A stretch of DNA of 64,000 bases from Pseudoalteromonas luteoviolacea DSM 6061 (lineage in GTDB: Bacteria > Pseudomonadota > Gammaproteobacteria > Enterobacterales > Alteromonadaceae), in NCBI RefSeq assembly GCF_001625655.1, contig NZ_AUYB01000092.1:1-64000 (forward strand), in the 5' to 3' direction. Under the pieces are notes generated by a model that saw only the letters and a program-made list of their open reading frames with translations, was not told the DNA's origin and searched no databases. Position numbers and translations under genes: made by a program. Shown piece after piece: positions 9,302-18,382 of the stretch. How positions within the stretch are numbered: the stretch's first letter is position 1; every line of letters starts with the position of its first letter.

Positions 9302-10057
9302 ATGAAGTATCGTTTTGTTAGTACACTGTTGGTCTGGATAACGTTAATTGTGAGCATGTCTTCCAATGCACAACTCATTCGTTTTATCGCAGAAGACTTA
9401 CCGCCTTATCATTTCATCAACGATGCTGGAAAAGCAGATGGTGGTCTAGTTGAAATTGCCCGCGCATTGCAACAAGAAAGTGGCTTAGAAGCCAAAATAG
9501 AAATTTTACCCATGGCCAGAGCACATCACGAGTTACAAACTAAAAATAATGTAGTGATGTTAGCTTGGTTAAAAACGCCTTCTCGTGAACAAGGGTACAA
9601 ATTTTTAGGCTCGATGTGTCAAATCTCTGCGTCGCTGATTGGTTTGAAAGAAAACAAACTAAATCTGACAGATCTTGAACATGCGAAACAATATCGAATC
9701 AGTACCATTCGCGGATACTACAGCGAAGAGTATTTACGTGGAGCCGGGTTTTCAGAGGAGCATGACCTTGTTTTAGTCTCCCATTATGCGAATCTTTGGC
9801 AGCTATTATACAAAGGGCGGACAGATTTAATACTCACCAATACACAAACCATAAAACGAGAGTTAGATGCTTTAGGGCTAAATCCTGACAAGTTAGAGTA
9901 CAAACTGACACTGAAAGATTTTCCGTCGCAACTGCATTTAGCAGCCAATCAAAGCTTTCCAGACGAACTAGCAGTAAAAATAAGTGCGGCGTTGGATAAG
10001 CTTAAGACCTCTGGTCGATATCAAAAAATCATTCAAAAATGGCAAATGCCAAACTAA
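9302..10057 (+). CDS. Periplasmic solute-binding protein, family 3
   Basis: A 251-residue protein with a signal peptide (about residues 1-23, ending SSNA) and the bacterial family 3 solute-binding fold: an early LPPYHFINDAGKADGGLVEIARAL segment, then a hinge, a repeat lobe and a terminal LDKLKTSGRYQKIIQKW. Such proteins bind amino acids or related ligands. No permease or ATPase gene is adjacent; the next gene on the strand is a histidine kinase 107 bases away. It may be an orphan binding protein or a periplasmic co-sensor. Confidence 0.7.
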   Translation: MKYRFVSTLLVWITLIVSMSSNAQLIRFIAEDLPPYHFINDAGKADGGLVEIARALQQESGLEAKIEILPMARAHHELQTKNNVVMLAWLKTPSREQGYKFLGSMCQISASLIGLKENKLNLTDLEHAKQYRISTIRGYYSEEYLRGAGFSEEHDLVLVSHYANLWQLLYKGRTDLILTNTQTIKRELDALGLNPDKLEYKLTLKDFPSQLHLAANQSFPDELAVKISAALDKLKTSGRYQKIIQKWQMPN

Positions 10058-10164
10058 GCATGCGCAAAAAAGGAACTTATTTTTTAAGCTAATAGCGAGC
10101 AGCAATGGTTTCCTTTGACTACACTTTTCATTCAGGATAATCGTTGGGAAGCTAACAAAGTAGG

Positions 10165-11664
10165 ATGGAAATCGGTGACTTGCAGCTGCAAACGGTGATG
10201 GACAGCGTCAAAGACGGGTTTATCATGACGGATGAATGTGGCGAAATTATTAGCTTTAACCTTTCGGCTTCTAAAATATTTGGTTATACAAAACAGCAAG
10301 TTATTGGCCAAAATATCACTTCTTTATTGTCATCAGAATACCGACCTCTCTATTTCAAGTATGTGCAGAGCATTCAACATGTAGGCGATATGCAGCAACC
10401 TTCTTCAAGCTTGGAGGTACTGGCAATACATCAAGCCGAGACAGTTTTTCCGGTGGAGTTATCAGTCAGTGCACTAGAGGTTAGGGATAAAACAGTTTAC
10501 TTGGCAACCGTGCGGGATATTACAGAGCGAAAAGAAGCTGACCAGTCGATTAAATCCTACATCGAACATATTGAAACGATTATGGATACCGTGCTTGATG
10601 GACTCATTACCATAGATATGAGAGGAACCATTCATAGTTTTAATGCAGCGGCTGAAGCTATTTTTGGGTATCGAGCCAGTGATGTCGTGGGTAGAAACGT
10701 AAAGATGTTGATGCCTGAGCCTTATCAATCAGAACATGATATGTACTTAGAAAACTATCATCAGACAGGTGATAAAAAAATTATTGGTATAGGTCGAGAG
10801 ATAACTGGCAGACGCCATAGTGGGCATTTATTTCCCATGGAATTAGGCGTCAATGAAATGGTTGTGCAGGGCAAAACCATGTTTGTTGGCACAGTACGTG
10901 ACATTTCCGAGCGCAAAGCGGCGGAAGCCGCCATAGATTCTTACATTCGCAAACTCCAGATTAGCAACTCAGAGCTAGACCAATTTGCGTACATAGCCTC
11001 CCATGATTTAAAGGAACCTTTGCGAGGCCTCGCAAACAATGCGCTATTTCTAGAGGAAGATCATGGTAATGCTATGGGCGATGAAGGGGTACGGCGAATT
11101 CAGCGGATACGGTTTTTGTGCACACGCATGGAAAAGCTCGTAGACAGCCTGTTGTACTATTCAAGGCTTGGGCGTCAGGACTTGGCAGTTGAACATGTTG
11201 ACTTGAATGCACTGATTGATAGTGTGGCCGAGTTAACACTTCCAGAAGAAACCGCGCAAAGTGTCAGTCTATCCATACCCAAGACGCTGCCTTGTATTAC
11301 TTGCGATAAACCCAAAGTTTCAGAGCTCTTTCGTAACCTGATTTCTAATGCTGTTAAGTACAATAAATCAGCAAACAAAGAGATCGAAATAGGCGTAAAG
11401 TCGTGTATTGAGCCTGTCCATAACACGCTGGAAACTCGCGTATTCTATGTAAAAGACAATGGGCAGGGCATTGATAGTCGATTCTTTGAGGATATTTTTA
11501 GAATTTTCAAACGGCTAAATGAAGAGGATGACTCCGTGCGTGGCACTGGCGTTGGTCTCACTTTCGTTAAAAAAATTGTTGAGCGCCATAATGGGCAGAT
11601 TTGGGTTGAATCGGAACTCGGCCGCGGTAGCTGCTTTAATTTTACCTTGAAGCTAGGAGACTGA
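10165..11664 (+). CDS. PAS-PAS histidine kinase with FixL-like heme PAS domain
   Basis: A 499-residue soluble kinase. Order: PAS1 about 8-125, PAS2 about 132-250, a coiled linker, HisKA with SHDLKEPLRG (His280), then HATPase with RNLISNAVKYN, VKDNGQGID and RGTGVGLTFVKKIVE. PAS2 closely follows FixL: EPYQSEHDMY places His191 and IIGIGRE places Arg211, exactly the 20-residue separation of the heme ligand and ligand-sensing Arg in Bradyrhizobium FixL. This predicts heme-based gas sensing. There is no membrane helix. The start has only a weak ribosome binding site, so the first few residues are uncertain. The receiver gene follows after three bases. Confidence 0.85.
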   Translation: MEIGDLQLQTVMDSVKDGFIMTDECGEIISFNLSASKIFGYTKQQVIGQNITSLLSSEYRPLYFKYVQSIQHVGDMQQPSSSLEVLAIHQAETVFPVELSVSALEVRDKTVYLATVRDITERKEADQSIKSYIEHIETIMDTVLDGLITIDMRGTIHSFNAAAEAIFGYRASDVVGRNVKMLMPEPYQSEHDMYLENYHQTGDKKIIGIGREITGRRHSGHLFPMELGVNEMVVQGKTMFVGTVRDISERKAAEAAIDSYIRKLQISNSELDQFAYIASHDLKEPLRGLANNALFLEEDHGNAMGDEGVRRIQRIRFLCTRMEKLVDSLLYYSRLGRQDLAVEHVDLNALIDSVAELTLPEETAQSVSLSIPKTLPCITCDKPKVSELFRNLISNAVKYNKSANKEIEIGVKSCIEPVHNTLETRVFYVKDNGQGIDSRFFEDIFRIFKRLNEEDDSVRGTGVGLTFVKKIVERHNGQIWVESELGRGSCFNFTLKLGD

Positions 11665-11667
11665 CAG

Positions 11668-12123
11668 ATGGACAAAGACCTAGGTCTGCTTTTGTTGGTA
11701 GATGACAACCCAGATGACTTTGAAGCGATACTGCGCAGTTTAAGAAAAAGTCACTTTATGAACCCGATTCAATGGTGTCAGTCTGGTCAAGATGCCAAAG
11801 ACTTTTTATATAAAGGGGGCAAGTACGAAACGCAAGAGCATTTAAAAAGGCCCGTTTTAGCGCTGGTGGATTTGAATATGCCAGGTTTGGATGGCAGACA
11901 GTTGTTACGTGAATTGAAAGCCGATCCAAAAATGTGTTCAATACCCATCGTGGTGCTGACCACCTCGAGCGATCCTCAAGACATTGAGTCTTGTTATGCG
12001 CTTGGGGCATCTGCTTATATTCAAAAGCCTGTGGAGTTTGACGATTTAGCGGTTGCATTTAAGAAGCTCAAAGATTTTTGGTTTGATGTTGCTTTACTCC
12101 CTACAACTGACGGATATGACTAG
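11668..12123 (+). CDS. Single-domain response regulator (Rcp1 type)
   Basis: A 151-residue stand-alone receiver. Acidic pocket LLLVDDNPDD, phospho-acceptor Asp68 in LALVDLNMPGLDG, the TT pair in VVLTTSSD, and Lys in AYIQKPV are all present. The longer loop and the C-terminal LKDFWFDVALLP resemble cyanobacterial Rcp1, partner of phytochrome kinases. There is no output domain, so it is likely a phosphorelay intermediate. GGAG lies before the ATG. It is encoded between two kinases, and its stop overlaps the next GTG (TAGTG), indicating one operon. Confidence 0.9.
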   Translation: MDKDLGLLLLVDDNPDDFEAILRSLRKSHFMNPIQWCQSGQDAKDFLYKGGKYETQEHLKRPVLALVDLNMPGLDGRQLLRELKADPKMCSIPIVVLTTSSDPQDIESCYALGASAYIQKPVEFDDLAVAFKKLKDFWFDVALLPTTDGYD

Positions 12124-13550
12124 TGCAAAACTTTAACTGCTTACTGATAACTGACGACATTGACAGCATTGAAGTGTTTAGCCATGCCTTAAAAGATACA
12201 GGTATAAATCACACATTGTACTTGTCTGCAACACCTTCAGCAGGGTTACAAAAGGCGCAGCGCATCAAGCCAGACTGTATTCTTATGAGTGAGCTCTTAT
12301 TGCCAGATACAGATGTTAAAGCACTATCGGAATACACGCCTTTATTGTGTATTGCGTGCAGTGACAATATCGAAGAACCAGCTCTATCAAATTTTGGCTC
12401 GCTTACAACAGTTAAAATTAACAGCGCAATGGCTCGCGATTTGATGGGGTTATTGCCCGAACACAACCCGATAAAACAATCGATTGCATCTAAAATTGTA
12501 TTTAATGCAGCATTTTTAGATTTGGTAATTGAGAGTATTCCAAACTACGTTTTTGTAAAAGATACTCAGTTTAGAATTGTGCGTGCTAATCAGCAATTTT
12601 TATCGCTCTACCCTGAGAACTACAGAGACAAAGTGATTGGCTCTACAACCATAGAAGACTATGACCCCGCAGAGGCTCAAGAGTTTTTGGCTAAAGACCG
12701 TGAAGCGTTTACGTGTGGTTACAGTGAAACCGTCGAAAAAATCCAATTTCCAAATGGAGAGCTTCGCACGTTATTTACGCAAAAAAAGCGATTCACCGAC
12801 GAACATGCGCAAGATTATATTTTTGGGATTTGTACAGATGTAACTGAGCGTGAAGATCTGATTAAAAAACTGACTAAGTCCAACCAAGATCTGGAACGGT
12901 TTGCTTACAGTGCATCGCACGATTTAAAGTCACCACTTAATGCCATTAAAAACCTCGTTGGTTGGATAGAAGAAGATCACTTTGAGCAACTACCCGAAGG
13001 CGCAAAAGACAGTTTCAAGTTAATTAAAAGCCGCAGTATTCGCATGGCGAGGCTGCTGGATGACCTGTTAGCATATTCACGAGTGCAAAAACGACTTGAA
13101 GATGAGGAGTGGGCGCTCGTTGATGATATTATTCACTCTGCGTTTTCTGTAATCGATAGTTCCGAAAAGTTCTCGCTTAAAATCACTGGGCCTAAATTGC
13201 AGCTCCCTCGAGTAGCGTTTCAAATTGTAGCGATGAATTTGCTCGGCAACGCAATTAAGCATCATCATAAAAACAGTGGTGTTATAAACATAGAAATTAA
13301 GGCTCAATCCAATGGGCATCAAATTTCATTTATTGATGATGGCCCAGGAATTCCAATAGCCTACAGTAAAAAAATCTTTGAAATGTTCCAAACACTTCAG
13401 TCTCGAGATGTGGTTGAAGGCAGTGGTATGGGGCTTGCACTAGTTAAAAAAGTTTTGGACTATTACGAAGGACACGTCACATTAAATGAACATCATGAAG
13501 GCGGTGCAAAGTTTGATGTTTTGTGGCCGAAGAGGGCCAAAATTAAATAG
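12123..13550 (+). CDS. Histidine kinase with degenerate receiver and PAS domain
   Basis: A 475-residue kinase. Residues 1-115 look like a receiver (LLITDDIDSIEVF) but the phospho-acceptor position reads ILMSELLLPDTD, with no aspartate at the expected place, so it is probably a pseudo-receiver. A PAS domain follows at about 135-255 (IPNYVFVKDTQFRIVRANQQF), then HisKA with SHDLKSPLNAI (His266) and HATPase with DDGPGIP and GSGMGLALVKKV. GTG start overlaps the stop of the receiver gene, implying translational coupling. The protein is soluble and may act with the upstream kinase-receiver pair. Confidence 0.8.
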   Translation: MQNFNCLLITDDIDSIEVFSHALKDTGINHTLYLSATPSAGLQKAQRIKPDCILMSELLLPDTDVKALSEYTPLLCIACSDNIEEPALSNFGSLTTVKINSAMARDLMGLLPEHNPIKQSIASKIVFNAAFLDLVIESIPNYVFVKDTQFRIVRANQQFLSLYPENYRDKVIGSTTIEDYDPAEAQEFLAKDREAFTCGYSETVEKIQFPNGELRTLFTQKKRFTDEHAQDYIFGICTDVTEREDLIKKLTKSNQDLERFAYSASHDLKSPLNAIKNLVGWIEEDHFEQLPEGAKDSFKLIKSRSIRMARLLDDLLAYSRVQKRLEDEEWALVDDIIHSAFSVIDSSEKFSLKITGPKLQLPRVAFQIVAMNLLGNAIKHHHKNSGVINIEIKAQSNGHQISFIDDGPGIPIAYSKKIFEMFQTLQSRDVVEGSGMGLALVKKVLDYYEGHVTLNEHHEGGAKFDVLWPKRAKIK

Positions 13551-13727
13551 CATTTAACCTCATCAAATGTCGTAATTTTTAATTTGTAAAAGGTTTATTT
13601 ATCCTGTTTACTATCAACGTAGTTTTACCATGATTCACATTTGGTTGTAATTTTCATGGCCTTACCTCTGGAACACGAGTTACATTTTAGTGCACACTAG
13701 CGTCAATAAGTAACTTTAGAGACCGCA

Positions 13728-14384
13728 ATGATCCAGCTAAAGCAAGTAACTTTTTCCAGAACAGATGGCACTACTCAAAGAAAAATTATTGACGATCTAT
13801 CCATTACTATCAATGAAGGCCAACAGGTAGCATTGGTGGGAGATAGCGGCTCAGGTAAAACGACATTGCTAAACTTGCTTGCAGGTTTACTTGTGCCGAC
13901 TGACGGTGAGATTACCGTCAATGGACACCTAATCTCTCATTTTAATGACAATCAACTTGCATTGTATCGGCGCACAATAGGGGTGATATTTCAGCATTAT
14001 CAGCTACTAGAGGCATTGACTGTGGCAGACAACATCAGCTTTCAGGCGCGCTTAAATGGTTTTAAAGTTGAGCACAAACAACTAGAAACACTCGCTGAAC
14101 GACTCGGTATAAAAGATAAATTGAGTGCTCTACCCAATCAACTTAGTGGTGGTGAGCAGCAAAGAGTAGGGATTGCTAGAGCCGTTATCAACCACCCGAA
14201 AGTCATTTTGGCGGATGAGCCAACCGGTAATTTGGACAGTGAACGAAGTCAAGAAGTGGTAGATCTGCTACAAGCTTTGTGTAAAGAGCGTAATATTAAT
14301 TTGGTAATGGTGACGCACAGCCAAAGATTAGCTAAGCAATTTGAAACGCAGCTAAGGCTTAAAAACGGAAAGTTATATGACTGA
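13728..14384 (+). CDS. ABC transporter ATP-binding protein (LolD/MacB type)
   Basis: A 218-residue ATPase. Walker A is GDSGSGKTTLLN, the Q-loop region IFQHYQLL, signature LSGGEQQRVGIARA, Walker B VILADEPTGNLD, and the switch His in VMVTHS. It belongs to the FtsE/LolD/MacB class that pairs with FtsX-type permeases. The ATG of the permease at 14377 overlaps the end of this gene by eight bases, and an AttH-like lipoprotein follows, giving an att-like three-gene operon. Confidence 0.9.
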   Translation: MIQLKQVTFSRTDGTTQRKIIDDLSITINEGQQVALVGDSGSGKTTLLNLLAGLLVPTDGEITVNGHLISHFNDNQLALYRRTIGVIFQHYQLLEALTVADNISFQARLNGFKVEHKQLETLAERLGIKDKLSALPNQLSGGEQQRVGIARAVINHPKVILADEPTGNLDSERSQEVVDLLQALCKERNINLVMVTHSQRLAKQFETQLRLKNGKLYD

Positions 14385-16800
14385 GTTGCGGCTTATTTTT
14401 TTCACTTATGGTCAGTTTTATTTGCGCCATAAAGGATTATTGTTGTTATTTGTGCTTGGCTTTAGTTTAGGCAGTGCACTGATTAGTGCGATTTATGGAT
14501 TAAATTTAGAAGCGTCACAAAGATACAATGAAAGCAGTGCATTGCTAGAAAATCCCGTTACCCATTTTATTAAACCTCAATTAGGGGAAAAGCAGCTCTC
14601 TCACACTGTCTGGCAAAACTTATCTCGTCAGTCAAACTTAAAAATGGAGCCTGTCCTTGAAGGCCGAGTTCAGTTAGAAGACAAGCGTTGGCTAAGTATT
14701 CGCGGTGTTGATTTATTGAAGTGGGTGCAATTTCAAGGTGGTGGTGATAACGAATCTGAAGGGCGCAAGAACCAACAAGGTCGATTATTTGAAACTGTAT
14801 TTTTAGATCCAAAAGTGATTACACGGCTGGAGCCGGACGCTCCACAGAAAACGCTAACAATCGATGGAATTCAATATCGTATTAGCCCTATGGCTGGGCT
14901 CGGTTATCAGGCACTTATGGATATTAGCTTGGCAGATAAACTGTTGAATGCCAATGGCGCATTGAGCTTTATTGAAGTGATTGGAATGGATGAAGCCCGA
15001 GCGCAATTTCTAGCGCTTGAAATTGCGCAAACAGCTCGTTTGGAAAGCGCTTCTGATCAAAGTTTTGATACGCTTTCTGGGCCATTCTTTTTTAACCTTC
15101 AGGCCTTGGCTTTTCTGGGCTATATAGTTGGTGCCTTCTTAAGTTTTAATGCCATTAAACTTGCGTTTTCAGCCCGCAAAAAGTTGCAGCGCCAACTTTA
15201 TGTTTTAGGTTGTCAGCAGCGCAGGTTGACTCAAGCTGTGGTTGTCGAGCTACTGTGTTTGGGGTTCATTTCGGCGTATTTTGGGGCGTTACTGGGCGTA
15301 TCGTTGGCGAACTTGCTTGTCACAGATGTGGGTCGCGTATTGCGTAGCTTTTATCAGCTAGATAGGAGCTTAATTGTCGGTTTGGATTATTCTATGGTGT
15401 TACTTGGTTTTGCCTTGAATACCTTGGTTTTGATTTGCTTTTTAGGGTCGCAAAAAGCCATTACTGACAGTTATAAAAGAATGGCTGCAATCGGCGTATT
15501 TGTATTGAGTGTGATTGGTGCTTTAGTGCTATGGCAATACGCAGATAGTAAGTTTTCGGCTCTGATGTTGTGTGCTTGTGTGTTAATGGTGTTTTTTGTT
15601 ATTACACCTCGTGTTCTTAAGCGAACTTTTAGCTGCCAGTGGCCCACGCAATCCCCACTATTGCTATGGGTAAAAGCGGACAGCCAAACTCAAATCAATG
15701 AATTATTAAGCGCGGTTTTAGCAACCTTAATGGCAATGGGGGCAGCCATAGGTATGCAAGTTATGGTACACAGCTTTAGCACGGCATTGGACAGCCACTT
15801 ACAGAAGCGTCTCAGTGCGGATTTATATATTCGACCACTTGTGGTCACTGAACAAATGGAGCGTGAGCTTAAAGAGTCAGGTTTATTCGATAAAGTGGGG
15901 GTTTATTGGCAGGCCCCCGCTCAGATAAATACAAAGACCAAAAGCTTAGGTGTAAAGCTCATTAGTTTTGGTAACAGTGCTCTTTATCATAGCCATATCA
16001 CTTTACTTAATCGAGAGCTTATAGGGCCACAGCATATCGCGGGGGCAACCGATACACAATTGGCCCGCTGTTTGGTGAATGAGCCTGGATGGCGTATTAA
16101 TGGGATTAATATTGGGGATACTGTGGAGCTGAGCCAAGGCGAAAGACAAATAGAGTGTCAAATCAGCGGGATTTATTATGACTATGGCGAACAAAGTACT
16201 GCGCTTTTAGTCACCACCTCAACGATAACAAATGCACAATTCGCCTACGAGGCATTTGGGTTTTCATTGACTTTAAAACCAGAGCAAGACATTGACGAGG
16301 TCACCAAGCAATTAAAGGATACTTACGGCCTTGAAAGCAGCCAAGTGAGTGTAAATAAGACTTTTAAGGCATTCGCTAAGCAGCTGTTTGAAAATACCTT
16401 TAAGGTCACGCACGCACTTAATCTATTCATTATGTTAATAGCGCTGTTTGGTATTTGGGTGAGCTTTTTGACGCTGGGCCGCCAGCAGTTACAGCCTATG
16501 GCCATTTTGCAAACCCTAGGAGTAACGAGGAAGCAGCTGTTTTGGAGCAAATTACTGCAAGCATGCTTGATACTAGGTGTCACGACATTATTGGCTATTC
16601 CACTGGGAATATTACTAGGATGGGTACTTTTAACTTACGTAATGCCAATTGCATTTGGTTGGAGCATGGCGCTTGTTTTAAGTTGGCCTAATATTTTGGG
16701 TTTTTGCGCGGTCGTGTTGCTTTTAGCATTAATCGCCAGTGCTGCGCCCTTGATTAAATTAATTCGACGCAACGTAGCTGATAGTGTTTCAAGCTTGTAG
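14377..16800 (+). CDS. ABC transporter permease with two FtsX domains (AttG-like)
   Basis: An 807-residue membrane protein. An N-terminal helix (about 16-36) is followed by a periplasmic region, a helix cluster at about 235-410, a second periplasmic region, and a C-terminal FtsX cluster at about 675-800 (LFIMLIALFGIWVSFLTLGR). This duplicated layout is that of the large DUF214/FtsX permeases that move lipids or lipoproteins instead of importing solutes. It overlaps the ATPase gene and precedes the AttH-like lipoprotein by seven bases. The substrate is unknown. Confidence 0.85.
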   Translation: MTELRLIFFTYGQFYLRHKGLLLLFVLGFSLGSALISAIYGLNLEASQRYNESSALLENPVTHFIKPQLGEKQLSHTVWQNLSRQSNLKMEPVLEGRVQLEDKRWLSIRGVDLLKWVQFQGGGDNESEGRKNQQGRLFETVFLDPKVITRLEPDAPQKTLTIDGIQYRISPMAGLGYQALMDISLADKLLNANGALSFIEVIGMDEARAQFLALEIAQTARLESASDQSFDTLSGPFFFNLQALAFLGYIVGAFLSFNAIKLAFSARKKLQRQLYVLGCQQRRLTQAVVVELLCLGFISAYFGALLGVSLANLLVTDVGRVLRSFYQLDRSLIVGLDYSMVLLGFALNTLVLICFLGSQKAITDSYKRMAAIGVFVLSVIGALVLWQYADSKFSALMLCACVLMVFFVITPRVLKRTFSCQWPTQSPLLLWVKADSQTQINELLSAVLATLMAMGAAIGMQVMVHSFSTALDSHLQKRLSADLYIRPLVVTEQMERELKESGLFDKVGVYWQAPAQINTKTKSLGVKLISFGNSALYHSHITLLNRELIGPQHIAGATDTQLARCLVNEPGWRINGINIGDTVELSQGERQIECQISGIYYDYGEQSTALLVTTSTITNAQFAYEAFGFSLTLKPEQDIDEVTKQLKDTYGLESSQVSVNKTFKAFAKQLFENTFKVTHALNLFIMLIALFGIWVSFLTLGRQQLQPMAILQTLGVTRKQLFWSKLLQACLILGVTTLLAIPLGILLGWVLLTYVMPIAFGWSMALVLSWPNILGFCAVVLLLALIASAAPLIKLIRRNVADSVSSL

Positions 16801-16807
16801 AGGTGGT

Positions 16808-17872
16808 ATGAAAAACCAAATAATATGTTTAATCGGTTTTGCTTTAATGGCAATGGGGTGCAGTGAGCAACCGTCTAAATCACAGCCTCAATTTTCCTTC
16901 TCAGAGCATATTGGTAAAGCAGTTAATCCTGATACAGAGCTAGTATTTCCAAAAGATCACGGTATTCATCCGGAGCAAGGGCTTGAATGGTGGTATATCA
17001 CTGCGAACCTTGAAAGTGAGTCAAAGCAGCAATTTGGGGCGCAGTGGACATTATTTAGAGTGAGTACGCCAAACCTATCGAGTCATACCAACAGCAAATG
17101 GTGGGATGGGCAGTTTTATTTTGCTCACTTTGCATTGCAAACTAATGAAAACCACATTTCGTTTGAACGGTCTGGGCGTGCGGGCTCAGTAACCGTCAAT
17201 GCAGCGCCATTTACAGCACAGATCCAAGATTGGCAGTTAACAAGCATAGAAGAATCGTATCTACCACTGAGTTTACAAGCGAGCGATTCAGGATATGGGG
17301 TTAAGCTTCAACTTGATCATAGTCCTAGGGTACTACATGGAGAAAATGGCTATAGTCAAAAAACACACGATGGCCATGCTTCTATGTATTACAGTTATCC
17401 ATTTTTACAGGCCAGTGGTAGCGTTGAGTTTGCAGGGCAAACATATAAAGTTAAAGGGCGTGCCTGGCTTGATAGAGAATGGTCCTCTGCGTTTATAGAT
17501 CCAAACCAAGCTGGGTGGGATTGGTTTAGCTTGCAAGCTAAAGAAGAATCAGACGGCGGATTGATGGCCTTTTGCATTCGTGGTGATGATCAAAACTATG
17601 AGTATTGCAGTGCAACTTCAATTAGTTCAAGCGGAGACAGTAAAGCCTACAGCAATGAACAAGTATCACTTAAAGTGCTAGAAAGTATTAAGTTAGATGG
17701 CAAGTTTTATCCCAAACTTTGGCTATTAAAAGTAGATGGTTTTGAGCCAATCGAGATCCAGAGTATTAATCCCGATTCTCGAAATAAACTAAGTATTCCT
17801 TACTGGGAAGGCAGAGTAAAAAGTACAGGTGGATTTGAGGCTTTGGGTTATGGCGAACTCGTTGGATACTAG
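16808..17872 (+). CDS. AttH/CrtC-like lipocalin-fold lipoprotein
   Basis: A 354-residue protein from the ATG at 16808, chosen because AGAGG precedes it and it yields a proper signal, MKNQIICLIGFALMAMGC, with Cys as probable lipidation site. The mature part shows the AttH/hydroxyneurosporene-dehydratase-like motifs: FPKDHGIHPEQGLEWWYITANL, WDGQFYFAHFAL, YYSYPFLQASG and GRAWLDREWSS. Family members co-occur with LolD-like ATPases and FtsX permeases, as here. Role is probably in outer-membrane lipid handling; no enzyme activity can be assigned. Longer in-frame N-terminal extensions overlap the permease and are rejected. Confidence 0.8.
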   Translation: MKNQIICLIGFALMAMGCSEQPSKSQPQFSFSEHIGKAVNPDTELVFPKDHGIHPEQGLEWWYITANLESESKQQFGAQWTLFRVSTPNLSSHTNSKWWDGQFYFAHFALQTNENHISFERSGRAGSVTVNAAPFTAQIQDWQLTSIEESYLPLSLQASDSGYGVKLQLDHSPRVLHGENGYSQKTHDGHASMYYSYPFLQASGSVEFAGQTYKVKGRAWLDREWSSAFIDPNQAGWDWFSLQAKEESDGGLMAFCIRGDDQNYEYCSATSISSSGDSKAYSNEQVSLKVLESIKLDGKFYPKLWLLKVDGFEPIEIQSINPDSRNKLSIPYWEGRVKSTGGFEALGYGELVGY

Positions 17873-17999
17873 TACACATTAAAGTGGCGCAAGGTTGTTT
17901 CTATAACAGAAAAATTGAAGAAAATAGAGATTTCTACTCGCGCACAAGGGGCTGAGGGATTATCATGCGCGACAAAGAAATTTATATAGGCAGTAAAGT

Positions 18000-18335
18000 A
18001 TGTCTTGTCCTCCTTGCCCTAAATGTAGCTCTGAATATGTTTATCAAGATCAAAATCAATTGATCTGCCCAGAATGTGCCTTTGAGTGGGACCCGTCAGC
18101 TATTGAAGAAGATGATACGCCACAAGTAAAAGATGCAAATGGTACTTTGCTTGTGGACGGCGACAAGGTCACCGTAGTGAAAGACTTAAAAATAAAAGGT
18201 AGCTCTCAAGTTATTAAAATTGGCACCAAAGCACTGGTAAGGCGCGTTCTTGATAAAAAAGATCACGAACTTGACTGCAAAGTGGATGGGGTTGGTGAAA
18301 TGATGGTAACAGCTAAGTTTGTGAAAAAAGCTTAG
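18000..18335 (+). CDS. yjdM: YjdM/PhnA family zinc-ribbon protein
   Basis: A 111-residue protein with an N-terminal zinc ribbon (CPKC at 6-9 and CPEC at 24-27) and the C-terminal SH3-like PhnA domain (DGDKVTVVKDLKIKGSSQVIKIGTK). Homologues are called YjdM or PhnA; despite the old name they are not phosphonoacetate hydrolases. Function is unknown. Length matches the family. It is monocistronic, ending at the terminator shared with the convergent GGDEF-EAL gene. Confidence 0.9.
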   Translation: MSCPPCPKCSSEYVYQDQNQLICPECAFEWDPSAIEEDDTPQVKDANGTLLVDGDKVTVVKDLKIKGSSQVIKIGTKALVRRVLDKKDHELDCKVDGVGEMMVTAKFVKKA

Positions 18336-18354
18336 TGGATTAGACGCCTAATGT

Positions 18355-18382
18355 GAGAGTAAAAAGGCTAATTTTTACTCTC
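18355..18382. terminator. Bidirectional intrinsic terminator
   Basis: GAGAGTAAAAA and TTTTTACTCTC form a perfect 11-bp stem with a 6-base loop. It follows yjdM and overlaps the last codons of the convergent REC-GGDEF-EAL gene. Confidence 0.75.

Noticed and set aside
16784-16807. N-terminal extension of the AttH-like protein
   Set aside because: It overlaps the permease end and would spoil the lipoprotein signal.
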